Virus record (IMG/VR): IMGVR_UViG_3300034037_000036
Coordinates: 1-64,000 of that record
Reading direction: 5' to 3' (one strand)
Source of the DNA: a virus
DNA length: 64,000 nt
The position numbers and the translations under genes are program-made. The notes beneath the pieces were generated by a model. The model ran no database searches, was not told where the DNA came from, and saw only the letters and a program-made list of their open reading frames with translations. Shown here piece after piece: positions 27,949-36,450 of the stretch. The first letter of the stretch is position 1. Each line of letters starts with the position of its first letter.

Positions 27949-28102
27949 AGAATTAATGGTGTTAATCGAAGAAAATGCCAAAGAAACTTTTGAAAAAGGT
28001 GTTAAAGCATCAGCTGTTAGAGCAAGAAAGTATTTGCAAGAAATGAAAAAATTGGCTCAAGAATTAAGAATTGAATTGAATGAATTAAGAAAATCAAATT
28101 GA
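27926..28102 (+). CDS. histone H1-like (Hc1-type) DNA-binding protein
   Basis: A 58-aa protein: MEKLMRLKELMVLIEENAKE, then FEKGVKASAVRARKYLQEM and KKLAQELRIELNELRKSN. This follows closely the pattern of the small histone H1-like proteins of Bacteroidota, in which a short acidic helix is followed by a GxKxAxxRxRKxxQExKKLAQExR helix. The resemblance is from memory. In a phage it may compact DNA, alter the host nucleoid or act in packaging. The frame was verified codon by codon and starts inside the end of the 78-aa gene. A terminator hairpin follows immediately. Confidence 0.7.
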   Translation: MEKLMRLKELMVLIEENAKETFEKGVKASAVRARKYLQEMKKLAQELRIELNELRKSN

Positions 28103-28103
28103 T

Positions 28104-28128
28104 GGAAAGCCCTTAAAGGGCTTTTCAT
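28104..28128 (+). terminator. hairpin terminator after histone-like gene
   Basis: AAAGCCCTT / AAGGGCTTT stem with almost no loop, followed by TTC. It starts one base after the stop codon. Confidence 0.65.
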
Positions 28129-28146
28129 TATTAAAAAAGTTTGAAA

Positions 28147-28653
28147 ATGGAAGAAAAAATTTTAAAATTATCTGAATATATTAAATCAATTCAATTTCCA
28201 AAAGATGGGAATATTGTATATATAGAAATATTGTTGCCATTAAATTGGAAAACATTTGAAGAAAATTTGGTTAAAATTGTAAAGGGTGAAGTTGAAGGGG
28301 ATAAAGTATCATATTATGTGTATTCTGAATCTAACAACGATATAAGTAGATTACTTAATTATGTAGATAAAGTTGTTAAATTAAATAAAGAACTTGAAGA
28401 GAAAAAGAAATTATTAATAGGAAAGATAAATGAGTTAAAAGAAATTTTTAATGAAAAAAGTTTAGAAGAATTGAGAAACATCAAATTTGTAATAGAAGAT
28501 AATATAGATTTAGATATTACAACCGATGGAGACAATTCATTGATGGTTGATTCATCAAATCTAAATGAAGACATTATTGATAATAAAGAAAAAGGTGAAG
28601 AGAATGGTGATAATATAATTAATAATGAAAAAACTAATGTAGAAGATGTTTAA
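28147..28653 (+). CDS. unknown protein with coiled coil and acidic tail
   Basis: A 168-aa protein from ATG 28147; TTG two codons earlier is possible. The N-terminal ~70 residues look alpha/beta (IVYIEILLPLNWKTFEENLV). A coiled coil (~85-115) follows, then an acidic asparagine-rich tail. It overlaps the next gene by eight bases. No family is recognised. Confidence 0.55.
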   Translation: MEEKILKLSEYIKSIQFPKDGNIVYIEILLPLNWKTFEENLVKIVKGEVEGDKVSYYVYSESNNDISRLLNYVDKVVKLNKELEEKKKLLIGKINELKEIFNEKSLEELRNIKFVIEDNIDLDITTDGDNSLMVDSSNLNEDIIDNKEKGEENGDNIINNEKTNVEDV

Positions 28654-29029
28654 GGATGATTTTAATGAAAGAGAAATTTCTATTGAACATTTATTAAATA
28701 TTGCTAAACACCAAATCAAAGAAGAGGTTGATAATATTAAAAAAGAAAAAGATGATTCTGATTTATTAGATGAAGAATCTTATGATAAAGAAGTAAAAAA
28801 ATTAAATATTGATACTGAAATTCATAAAAAAAGATTAGCCCAACAATATTTGACTGAATACAAAAAAGAAATTACTAATTGGGAAAAATTAAAATATAAA
28901 TTAGTTTTAAAGAATATTTTTAGAAGATTTATATTTAAAGTTAGAAAAGTTTTACTGAAGATAAAAGTTTTTTTCTATTTTTTATTTTATTTGATAAAAT
29001 TTTTTTTTCAAAAAAATAAAGGAGATTAA
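28646..29029 (+). CDS. tail-anchored membrane protein, unknown
   Basis: A 127-aa protein. It is soluble and highly charged up to ~residue 90, with a basic stretch (RRFIFKVRKVLLKIK) and a C-terminal hydrophobic segment (VFFYFLFYLIKFFF, ~108-121) ending KNKGD. This is the layout of a tail-anchored membrane protein. Function unknown. It overlaps the upstream gene and is followed by a rare good Shine-Dalgarno for the next. Confidence 0.55.
   Translation: MFKDDFNEREISIEHLLNIAKHQIKEEVDNIKKEKDDSDLLDEESYDKEVKKLNIDTEIHKKRLAQQYLTEYKKEITNWEKLKYKLVLKNIFRRFIFKVRKVLLKIKVFFYFLFYLIKFFFQKNKGD
29018..29024 (+). promoter_or_regulatory. canonical Shine-Dalgarno AAAGGAG
   Basis: AAAGGAG eight bases before the ATG at 29033. 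This is unusual here, because most starts in the window have only A/T-rich leaders, as is typical in Bacteroidota. Confidence 0.6.
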
Positions 29030-29032
29030 ATT

Positions 29033-29347
29033 ATGTTAACCTCTAAAGAAGATAAATTGATTGATAAAATTCTTAAAGATGTTTTTCTAATTGAGAAATC
29101 ATTAAATGGGAAACCAAATTTCTCATTATTATATGAAGTCAGTAGTGAAGAATTTAATAAAATATGTATAGAAACAAATAATTATAACCAAGATATTGGT
29201 ATTTTATATATTAAATTTAGTAATACTAATATTATAATTATTAATGAAAATTTTGATTTTAAATTGGTAAATAATGGTAATGGGAAAGATAATGTTGAAA
29301 AAAATAAAAATTTTTTTAAAAAAATAATAAAAAAATTTGGATTTTAA
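29033..29347 (+). CDS. unknown small protein
   Basis: A 104-aa protein. It has a mixed alpha/beta body (FSLLYEVSSEEFNKICIE, then GILYIKFSNTNIIIINEN) and a lysine/phenylalanine-rich end (KNFFKKIIKKFGF). The strong Shine-Dalgarno supports the chosen ATG. No family is recognised. It is the last gene before a host-type promoter. Confidence 0.55.
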   Translation: MLTSKEDKLIDKILKDVFLIEKSLNGKPNFSLLYEVSSEEFNKICIETNNYNQDIGILYIKFSNTNIIIINENFDFKLVNNGNGKDNVEKNKNFFKKIIKKFGF

Positions 29348-29359
29348 AAAAATTTTTAT

Positions 29360-29367
29360 TATATTTG
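29360..29367 (+). promoter_or_regulatory. host-type -7 box TATATTTG
   Basis: TATATTTG followed by CATAAAC, an exact match to Bacteroidota TAnnTTTG. It lies 24 bases before the lipoprotein ATG, after an A/T-rich spacer. Confidence 0.65.
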
Positions 29368-29390
29368 CATAAACAAAAAAATCAATAGTT

Positions 29391-29876
29391 ATGAAAAATT
29401 TATTTTTATTTATGTGTTTGTTTTTAATTCTGTCTTGTAAAAAAGAACCTGTTGAACCAGTAGTTCAACAACAAGACATGGTTGATTCTTTAGATAATGA
29501 ATATGAATATGGTGGTGTATATCAGAATGGGACTGGTGCTGATGTATTAACATTATCAGGAACTGAGTGGGTTTTGGAAAAGGTTGTTTTTAAACCTGCC
29601 ACAACTTATGAATATCCAAAAGATACTGTAAGATTTATAAGTGATAGTGAATATACAATAAATTCCGACACATTAAAAAGAAAATATGTATTATCACCTG
29701 TTATGGGGTCAACAAATTATAGTTTGAGTTTGTATTTCTTTGAACCATTTGGTGGTAGTTTATATGGAGGTCAAATTGGTGCATATTCAATACAAAGTGG
29801 TCAATTGTCAAATGTAGAATTTGATGATTTGCAAGATGATTCAAAATATGTTACTGCATGGTTTGTTAAACTGTGA
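29391..29876 (+). CDS. phage-encoded lipoprotein
   Basis: A 161-aa lipoprotein. The signal peptide MKNLFLFMCLFLILSC ends in a lipobox (LILSC, Cys16). The mature start CKKEPVEP is lysine then acidic, as in lipoproteins sent to the cell surface in flavobacteria. The mature domain (LSGTEWVLEKVVF, then DTVRFISDSEYTI) looks like a small beta-barrel, lipocalin-like fold. Expression from a host-type promoter suggests early production. A surface lipoprotein made by a phage could block receptors (superinfection exclusion); this is inference. The downstream gene is convergent with a two-base gap. Confidence 0.75.
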   Translation: MKNLFLFMCLFLILSCKKEPVEPVVQQQDMVDSLDNEYEYGGVYQNGTGADVLTLSGTEWVLEKVVFKPATTYEYPKDTVRFISDSEYTINSDTLKRKYVLSPVMGSTNYSLSLYFFEPFGGSLYGGQIGAYSIQSGQLSNVEFDDLQDDSKYVTAWFVKL

Positions 29877-29877
29877 A

Positions 29878-30564
29878 TTACCACTTAATTTTATTCTTTC
29901 TAATTTTAATAAAACTCCATCCAGTAAGTTCCATTAATAAATCATATTTTAATAATTTAGCATAAGGATCTTCAATGACACCAGTAAAAACAAGAGATTT
30001 GTTCCATCGGCTTTTGGCAGATTTTTCTATCTTCTTATAAAGTCTTATTGCATCTTCTTTTGTTTTACATAATACTATTACCAATTCACTGTCTGAAAAT
30101 TTTACTACTTTATTATTTATTACGTAAACTTCAAAAAAATCGTTCTTTGACAACCTGTTCCTTAAAAAGATTTCTTCAATTTCTTCATACTTTAATCTTT
30201 TATAATCTTTACCACTATTGATATATACAGTAAAAACTTCTTCTACTTTCCATAATGCTCTATCAACCACAAGCATTCCGCCTACTAAATCTTCTTTAAC
30301 TAATCTTCCCAATTCATCTCTTACAATTCTTGGTTCATCACCTTCATCTAAATACCTTTTTAATATTGCGATTTCATATTTTACTGGTTTTATTTTATAT
30401 TTAACTCTAACATATTGTTTTTCAAATTTTACATCATTGTTTTCAGCAATCATTGAATTAAAGTTGATATATGCTGAATCCAACTTATGAAAAAACCTTA
30501 TTTTTTTTAATATTTTTGAGTTTCGTAATAAGTATAGACCATATTTTGCTATGTTTCTAGCCAT
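29878..30564 (-). CDS. unknown protein, minus-strand
   Basis: A 228-aa basic protein with an alpha/beta pattern. Segments EIAILKRYLDEGDEPRIVRD, LVGGMLVVDRALWKVEEVF, VIVLCKTKEDAIRLYKKIEK and SLVFTGVIEDPY are visible. Basic residues are spread evenly, which would suit nucleic-acid or membrane-surface binding, but no family is recognised. It is divergent from the gene at 30650 and convergent with the lipoprotein gene. The 85-base gap upstream holds the plus-strand TATATTTG; no box is obvious for this gene. Confidence 0.6.
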   Translation of the reverse strand: MARNIAKYGLYLLRNSKILKKIRFFHKLDSAYINFNSMIAENNDVKFEKQYVRVKYKIKPVKYEIAILKRYLDEGDEPRIVRDELGRLVKEDLVGGMLVVDRALWKVEEVFTVYINSGKDYKRLKYEEIEEIFLRNRLSKNDFFEVYVINNKVVKFSDSELVIVLCKTKEDAIRLYKKIEKSAKSRWNKSLVFTGVIEDPYAKLLKYDLLMELTGWSFIKIRKNKIKW

Positions 30565-30602
30565 TTTTTTTAAAAAAAATTTTTTTATTATGAAAAAAAT
30601 TA

Positions 30603-30610
30603 TATATTTG
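30603..30610 (+). promoter_or_regulatory. host-type -7 box TATATTTG
   Basis: TATATTTG followed by CATTC, an exact TAnnTTTG match, 40 bases before the ATG at 30650. The preceding TTATTATGAAAAAAAT also occurs at 17082-17097, upstream of another TATTTG. Confidence 0.65.
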
Positions 30611-30649
30611 CATTCAATAATAAATAATAAACTTTAAAAATTAGTTGTT

Positions 30650-31063
30650 ATGAAGAACTACAGAGAACCACAAGAAGAAACAAGAAAAATTATTGAAGAA
30701 GTATTTTCAAAGACTGATTTGGATAGAATTATATTTTTGGATATTTTATGTGATGATAATCAAAAAGATCTCTTTAGATTATATAAGACGAATGAAATAA
30801 CCAGATATTTGACAAAAAAAGATTTAATTATTGTGGTTAATGAAAAGGCATTTGATATGTTACCAGAGGATATTAAACTTCTCAAATGTGAAGAAGTGTT
30901 TTCTTCAGTATATTGGGATTTTGAAAAAAGTGTGTTAAAAATAAATAAAGGTGATGTTAATACATTTAGTTTATTCTTAAAAAAATATGGTTATGATACA
31001 TTTGAAAGAATGGAGGAATCTATAAAATCTGTATTTGACACCCTTAAAAATAAAGAAGAATAA
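30650..31063 (+). CDS. unknown protein
   Basis: A 137-aa acidic protein with an alpha/beta pattern: DLDRIIFLDILCDD, LTKKDLIIVVNEKAFDML and VYWDFEKSVLKINKGD. It lacks an HExxH or other clear catalytic motif. No family is recognised. It begins an apparent unit (31076, 31414) driven by a host-type promoter, which suggests early expression. Confidence 0.6.
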   Translation: MKNYREPQEETRKIIEEVFSKTDLDRIIFLDILCDDNQKDLFRLYKTNEITRYLTKKDLIIVVNEKAFDMLPEDIKLLKCEEVFSSVYWDFEKSVLKINKGDVNTFSLFLKKYGYDTFERMEESIKSVFDTLKNKEE

Positions 31064-31075
31064 AATTTATTGTTT

Positions 31076-31408
31076 ATGGGAATGATTAAATTTGAAATTA
31101 AAGATATTCATTTATCTTTATTCAAATACATTGATTTAAAAAATTATTATAAGTTTATTTTAAAGTTTGATGATGAAATAATTTTTGATAATGATGATAA
31201 GGATTTAGTGGAATTGATAAATGAGTTTGGTTTGGTAATTTATGGGAAAGAAGGTGGGTTTATGAATTATAATGAAGAGCAAATTGAGAATATAAAAGAA
31301 CATATAAAAGATTTTGAAAAAGTAATACAAATATTTCAATGTAATTCCAATATTGAGACAGGAAATTATGTTACAAGAACTTTTAACATTGATTGGATAA
31401 AAAAATAA
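31076..31408 (+). CDS. unknown small protein
   Basis: A 110-aa protein from ATG 31076 (MGMIKFEIKDIHLSLF); an in-frame TTG two codons earlier is less likely. It is an acidic alpha/beta protein with a run of negative charge (FDDEIIFDNDDKDLVELIN). No family is recognised. It lies between a promoter-proximal gene and the large phosphoesterase gene and is probably co-transcribed with both. Confidence 0.55.
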   Translation: MGMIKFEIKDIHLSLFKYIDLKNYYKFILKFDDEIIFDNDDKDLVELINEFGLVIYGKEGGFMNYNEEQIENIKEHIKDFEKVIQIFQCNSNIETGNYVTRTFNIDWIKK

Positions 31409-31413
31409 TCACT

Positions 31414-34400
31414 ATGGACAGTAAAATACTAACTAATTTATTAAATGTTAATAAATCATGTGATTTAACTTCAAAAGAATGGGATAGTGAATATGTTGAA
31501 TATGTTGAAAATTATGGTCCCGCATTAACTTCAAAAGGGATTAAATATTGTGCTGAATTATATTTAAATGACAACTTATCAATAGATGATAAAATAACTA
31601 AAATAGTAAAAGAATTTAATGTTCCACCAAGTATAGCCATTTATCTATATCCGATAAATGTTAATGTGAATGGATATAAAGACAATGTTTATTTTAATAA
31701 AATAAAGAAGTTATACGGAATTTCAGATAAAGATATATATAAAATTTATGAAATTTTTAAAAAAGAAAAAAGTATTGTTGAAATTGTAAGAAAAGTTTTG
31801 AATTTCACTGATTTAAGTGAAATAGAAATAATATCAATATATAATTTTTATAAATATAAATTATCTGATGATGGTAAAAGATATTATTTATCTACACGGT
31901 ATCATTTTATAAAATTATCAAACTTATTTTTAAATTTTAGTGGTAGAAGTAATATATATAGGAAATTCTTTTTATCAAGTGATTATTATAATTTTTATTA
32001 TAAAAAATTTTTAGATTTATATTTGTCTGATTATGATTTTATTAAACATTTATATAGTAATTTAAAGAGTGGTAATTTATTTTATAATTCAGAAAAATAT
32101 AAAGTTAATTATGATGGTGCTAAAGTTTTATTGAATATATACAGAAGTAAATTAGAGAAAAAAGAAAAAATAAATTTAATTAAAGAAATATTTGATGTGA
32201 ATAGTAAGATTGGGAATGATTTAATTCCCAATTTTATTATTAATAATAAAGTTTATATAACATTATATTCAGGTATAAAAAATTATTTGGGATTATCTGA
32301 AACAGATTTTAATAGGGTGTTGGATATATTAAATGGGGAATATTCTTTTGATGATAAAATCAATAAAATATCAAAAATAGTAAATCTTGATTATGATATT
32401 ATCTTTAATTGGTGTTTGGCTAAAAATGAAATGTTATTTGTAAATAATATTATTTTAAAAGAATTAAATAAAATAAAATATGAAAATTTAAGAAAATTAA
32501 AATTTTGTTTTATAGACATTAAAAAAGAAATTACTTTAAATGAAAATATAAGTGATATTGAAAGTGAAATAAAAAAATTAAAAAAGGTAAAATATATAGG
32601 TTATGATAGTTTGGGTATATATGAGTATAAAAAGTTATTTGATTTTAAGATAAAAGAAAAGTATTCACATAACATTATATATTTAATATCCAAATTTTTT
32701 AATATAGATGAAAATGAAAGTAAAAAGTTAGAACCTGTTTATGTTTTTAACATTAAAAATGATAATTTATCAGAAAAAATATCTAAATTATATAAAATAG
32801 ATGAATCTATTTCTAATAAAATAATCAGAATAATTGGTAATAAAAAATATGGTTTAGATAATAAGATAAACTCTATAATAAAATTAACTAAAGTAAATTA
32901 TTTTACAGTTAAGTTTTGGTGTCTTAGATATTATAAATGTTTTTTATTAACAAATTATGATATTGAAAATATAATAAAAACCATAAAAGAAAATGAGTTA
33001 AATTATAAAACAGCTATAAAATATGTGATGTTGTATTATATGGTATCTTATAACTTTGTGAAGAAAAATTTAAAAGATACGATATTAGAACATTCTAAAG
33101 GTGAAGGGGGTGTTGATTATAAAAAATTAAATAAATTGATTTATGTGGGTTTTGATGATATAAAAAGAACAGATAATGAAAACAATTTAGATGAAAAAAA
33201 TGATGATAATAATAAATATGAAACTGGTAGAAATAGTTTATTTAGTTTTTTGGGTGATAAATTAAATGGATTTTTTAATATATTTGCAAAAAAGAATAAA
33301 AAAAGTAATATGGGAAAAAATAAAATTAAAGAAACTAACGACATAAATAGTGATGAAAAATTAAATAAAGAAAAAGATAAGGAAAATGAAGTAAATGAAT
33401 ATGAAATTGCAAAGGAGAGAGAATTTGATAAGAATAAAAAATATTTTTTAATAACATGGGCGCAGAATAATACAAAAGTTCATAGACAGTTTTTCTATAA
33501 TTTGAAAAAATATGCCGAATATCTGAATGCAGATATACATGTTATTGCTGGAAGATATAAAAATCCAAATTCATTATCCGCATATAAAAAAATAGATGAA
33601 AAATGGTCAAAAATTGTTAGTCCATACTTGGATGCCAATAGACATAAATTACATAAAAACATATGGATTATGTCCGATATAAAGATACAACCAACCGCAA
33701 TAAACCCAATGAGCGGTATGGAAGCATTGTCTAGAAATAATTCTTGTATATTTGGGCATCCAAAAGTACATTTTCAAGTTATCCCAACAATAAATTCTGA
33801 AAATCCAAAAGTTATATTAACTACTGGTGCTTGCACTATTAAAAATTATACGGATTCAAAAGCGGGTAAAAAGGGTGAATTTAATCATCAACTTGGATTT
33901 TGTATTTTGGAAATACATGATGAAGAAACTTTTTATGTTAGACAAGTTACTGCTGATGAGAATGGTGATTTTATTGATTTAAATAAAAAAGTATATTTTA
34001 AAGGAAATATTATAAAGAAGAAAGTTAATGATGAATCATATTATGAGAGTTTTTTTGAGGATGATGATTATGAGTTTAACGGAGAATTTGTTGTAGAAAC
34101 TATTAAGGAGGTTGAATGTTGTGTCATGGGAGATATTCATTGTGGGAAAGAAGATAAGAAGGTTGTCAATGAAACTTTTAATATGTTTAAAAAATTAAAG
34201 CCAAATACAGTTGTTTTACACGATATATTTGATGGATATTCAATATCTCATCATGACGCAAAAGATCCGTTTATTCAATATTCAAATGAATTTCATAATA
34301 AAAATTCTTTGAAAGATGAATTGGATTATATGTTAAAATTTTTAGATAAATTTAAAAAAATAAAAAATGTGGTTATTGTTAGAAGTAATCATGATGATTT

Positions 34401-34890
34401 CTTAGACAGATGGTTAAAAAATAGTGATTGGAAAAAACAACCAACACCCAAAAATTATAAATTATATATGGAAATGAGTAAAATTTTAATGGAACAATAT
34501 GAAAAAAATCCAAATTATGTTAAGGGTGTTATTCCTGAAATAATAAATAATAAATATCCAAATTATATAACATTAGCACGTGATGATTCATTTAAAATAA
34601 AAGGATGGGAACTTGGGATGCATGGGGACAAGGGGATAAATGGTGCTAGACCAAATGTAAATTCTTTTAGAAAACTAAATACACGGCTTATTGTTGGTCA
34701 TTCACATTCACCAGAGAGAAAAGATGGGGTTATTGTTGTCGGGACTTCAACAAAGAAAAAACTTGGGTATAATGTTGGTCCTAGTTCTTGGGCTAATGCT
34801 CATGCAATAATACACCCTAACGGTAAAGCTCAATTAATATTATTCTTTACAGATTTAAACAATAAAATAGGATTTTCTGACATATTGTAG
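31414..34890 (+). CDS. metallophosphoesterase, phage T5 A1-like, with long repeat-like N-terminus
   Basis: A 1158-aa protein from ATG 31414; an in-frame TTG seven codons earlier overlaps the previous gene. The C-terminal ~480 residues start YFLITWAQNNTKVHRQFFYN, carry an ATP/GTP-like FGHPKVHFQVIPT stretch and end in a calcineurin-like domain. Its metal motifs are MGDIHCG, LHDIFDG, VRSNHDDF, GMHGDKG and VGHSHS. This layout reminds me of the phage T5 A1 DNA-transfer protein and relatives; the comparison is from memory. Residues 1-~560 contain repeated units of the form DDKIxKIxKIxNLxYDxI, for example at ~55, ~310, ~445 and ~475, which read like degenerate helix-turn-helix modules. A charged linker (~600-680) joins the halves. 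Confidence 0.65.
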   Translation: MDSKILTNLLNVNKSCDLTSKEWDSEYVEYVENYGPALTSKGIKYCAELYLNDNLSIDDKITKIVKEFNVPPSIAIYLYPINVNVNGYKDNVYFNKIKKLYGISDKDIYKIYEIFKKEKSIVEIVRKVLNFTDLSEIEIISIYNFYKYKLSDDGKRYYLSTRYHFIKLSNLFLNFSGRSNIYRKFFLSSDYYNFYYKKFLDLYLSDYDFIKHLYSNLKSGNLFYNSEKYKVNYDGAKVLLNIYRSKLEKKEKINLIKEIFDVNSKIGNDLIPNFIINNKVYITLYSGIKNYLGLSETDFNRVLDILNGEYSFDDKINKISKIVNLDYDIIFNWCLAKNEMLFVNNIILKELNKIKYENLRKLKFCFIDIKKEITLNENISDIESEIKKLKKVKYIGYDSLGIYEYKKLFDFKIKEKYSHNIIYLISKFFNIDENESKKLEPVYVFNIKNDNLSEKISKLYKIDESISNKIIRIIGNKKYGLDNKINSIIKLTKVNYFTVKFWCLRYYKCFLLTNYDIENIIKTIKENELNYKTAIKYVMLYYMVSYNFVKKNLKDTILEHSKGEGGVDYKKLNKLIYVGFDDIKRTDNENNLDEKNDDNNKYETGRNSLFSFLGDKLNGFFNIFAKKNKKSNMGKNKIKETNDINSDEKLNKEKDKENEVNEYEIAKEREFDKNKKYFLITWAQNNTKVHRQFFYNLKKYAEYLNADIHVIAGRYKNPNSLSAYKKIDEKWSKIVSPYLDANRHKLHKNIWIMSDIKIQPTAINPMSGMEALSRNNSCIFGHPKVHFQVIPTINSENPKVILTTGACTIKNYTDSKAGKKGEFNHQLGFCILEIHDEETFYVRQVTADENGDFIDLNKKVYFKGNIIKKKVNDESYYESFFEDDDYEFNGEFVVETIKEVECCVMGDIHCGKEDKKVVNETFNMFKKLKPNTVVLHDIFDGYSISHHDAKDPFIQYSNEFHNKNSLKDELDYMLKFLDKFKKIKNVVIVRSNHDDFLDRWLKNSDWKKQPTPKNYKLYMEMSKILMEQYEKNPNYVKGVIPEIINNKYPNYITLARDDSFKIKGWELGMHGDKGINGARPNVNSFRKLNTRLIVGHSHSPERKDGVIVVGTSTKKKLGYNVGPSSWANAHAIIHPNGKAQLILFFTDLNNKIGFSDIL

Positions 34891-34952
34891 AAATGTTATG
34901 GGAGTCGTATTATTTAATTAAATTCATTTATAACACATAAAAAAATATAACA

Positions 34953-35285
34953 ATGAAAAAAAATAAACTAACAATTCATGAATACGAAAGATTTTATAAG
35001 ATTATCATGAATAGACTTGAACAGTTAAGAAACAAAACTAAAGAATATGGTAAAGAAAATGATATATTTGATAATTTTAATAGAGCTTCATCCATTTTAA
35101 ATATGCCACCAGAAGATGTTATTGTTTGTTATAAAACAAAACATACGGTATCAATTGATAAAATTAAAGAAGAATTATTAAATGGCGAAAAATTTGATAA
35201 TGATTTTATTTTAGAGAAAGTTTGTGATTCAGTAATGTATGAAATATTACTAGGAATATCATTATTAAATCGTAATAATGATTAA
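34953..35285 (+). CDS. DUF1599/MazG-like all-alpha protein
   Basis: A 110-aa helical protein. TKEYGKENDIFDNFNRASSI, PPEDVIVCYKTKHTVSIDKI and FILEKVCDSVMYEILLGISL fit a common phage family with a YGxxxD...NFxRA...KHxxS...DxxxYxxLL pattern. I relate that family to DUF1599 and MazG-type nucleotide hydrolases. The acidic E-x-D-x-F and D-x-x-M-Y helices would be the metal site. A role in nucleotide pool control is possible. The leader TAACACATAAAAAA is shared with the gp32 gene. Confidence 0.5.
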   Translation: MKKNKLTIHEYERFYKIIMNRLEQLRNKTKEYGKENDIFDNFNRASSILNMPPEDVIVCYKTKHTVSIDKIKEELLNGEKFDNDFILEKVCDSVMYEILLGISLLNRNND

Positions 35286-35314
35286 TTTTATGTCTAACCA
35301 TAAAAATTTATAAT

Positions 35315-36223
35315 ATGAGTAATAGAAAAAGATATAAAAGTTGCGTTGTATTATTGGAGAGAATATTAAATCCAAGTGAAGGCGCTGTAAAAAATTATTT
35401 TAAAGATGTCAGAGACCAAAAGACATTAACAAGGGAAGAAGAAATTGATCTAATAAGAAAATATAAAGAAGAGGGGGATATTAAGGCAAGGGATACTGTA
35501 ATAAATGCCAATTTAAGATTTGTTATTTCTGTTGCAAAAAGTTTGTCAATTTGGGATGTTGATATAATGGATTTAATAAATGAAGGAAATATTGGTTTAA
35601 TAAATGCAATAGAAACTTTTGATTATAAAACAGGTAATAAATTTATTTCTTATGCCGTATGGCATATAAGAAAGGAAATAATGTCGTTTATAAGGTCTCA
35701 TAGTTCTTCAATTAGAATACCAGAGAACAAATTATCCAATATTGCAAAAATGAAAAAAGTAATTAATAAACAAGAACAGATTTTGGGCAGAAATGTTTAT
35801 CCAGATGAAATTGATTTTAAAGATGAGATTGGTGAATATACTGATTTTGAAATTAGATTTTTAGAAAATGAAAATATTGCCAGACCAATTTCATATGATA
35901 AAAAAATAAAAAGTGAAGAAGATTCAAATGATTTATTATCTTTATTAAGTTCCAATGATAATTTTGAAAAAAACTTTATTATAAAAAATGATTTAAAGTA
36001 TATATTATTTAGATTATTGTGTAGATTAGATGAAACTACTAGGAAAATTATTTTATTGTATTTTGGTATAAATGATGAAAACATAAGATATACTTATGAA
36101 GAAATAGCCCAAAAATGTAATTTAACAAAAAAAGAAGTTATCACAAAAAAGAATATGGGTATATATACATTAAAAAAATTCGCAAGAATGAAATATAAAT
36201 CTATTAAAGAAATATATAGTTAA
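35315..36223 (+). CDS. sigma-70 family factor, second copy
   Basis: A 302-aa sigma-70 type protein, more like a bacterial primary sigma than the one at 22177. Region 1.2 (VKNYFKDVRDQKTLTREEE) is present. Region 2 has VINANLRFVISVAKSLS, DIMDLINEGNIGLINAIET and FISYAVWHIRKEIMSFIRS, then IRIPENKLSNIAKMKKV (region 3). Region 4 is YTYEEIAQKCNLTKKEVITK with a helix-turn-helix. Region 1.1 is missing, as in RpoD of Bacteroidota. It may compete with the host sigma for core polymerase. The neighbouring minus-strand gene is convergent. Confidence 0.9.
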   Translation: MSNRKRYKSCVVLLERILNPSEGAVKNYFKDVRDQKTLTREEEIDLIRKYKEEGDIKARDTVINANLRFVISVAKSLSIWDVDIMDLINEGNIGLINAIETFDYKTGNKFISYAVWHIRKEIMSFIRSHSSSIRIPENKLSNIAKMKKVINKQEQILGRNVYPDEIDFKDEIGEYTDFEIRFLENENIARPISYDKKIKSEEDSNDLLSLLSSNDNFEKNFIIKNDLKYILFRLLCRLDETTRKIILLYFGINDENIRYTYEEIAQKCNLTKKEVITKKNMGIYTLKKFARMKYKSIKEIYS

Positions 36224-36450
36224 TTTTTTGTTTGATTTTTTTCATTAAATTCATAACAGATTATTACTAATGTATTGTTTGATATATCATGTATAAAATT
36301 ATGAATTACATAATATTTATTTAATTTTCTAATATATATTAATTCACCATAACTTGGTGGTTTTAATAGTTTGTTTGTTTCAAATAGTAATTCCCAATTT
36401 TGGTCTATTATTTTAATTCTTTTTTTAAAGAAAAATTGTAATAATTTCAT
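36220..36450 (-). CDS. small basic protein, unknown
   Basis: A 76-aa protein. A lysine-rich start (MKLLQFFFKKRIKII) is followed by a beta-rich body (LLKPPSYGELIYIRKLNKYY, then NNTLVIICYEFNEKN). The start overlaps the stop of the holin-like gene, so the two are co-translated. Its own stop overlaps the convergent sigma gene by four bases. No family is recognised. Confidence 0.55.
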   Translation of the reverse strand: MKLLQFFFKKRIKIIDQNWELLFETNKLLKPPSYGELIYIRKLNKYYVIHNFIHDISNNTLVIICYEFNEKNQTKN

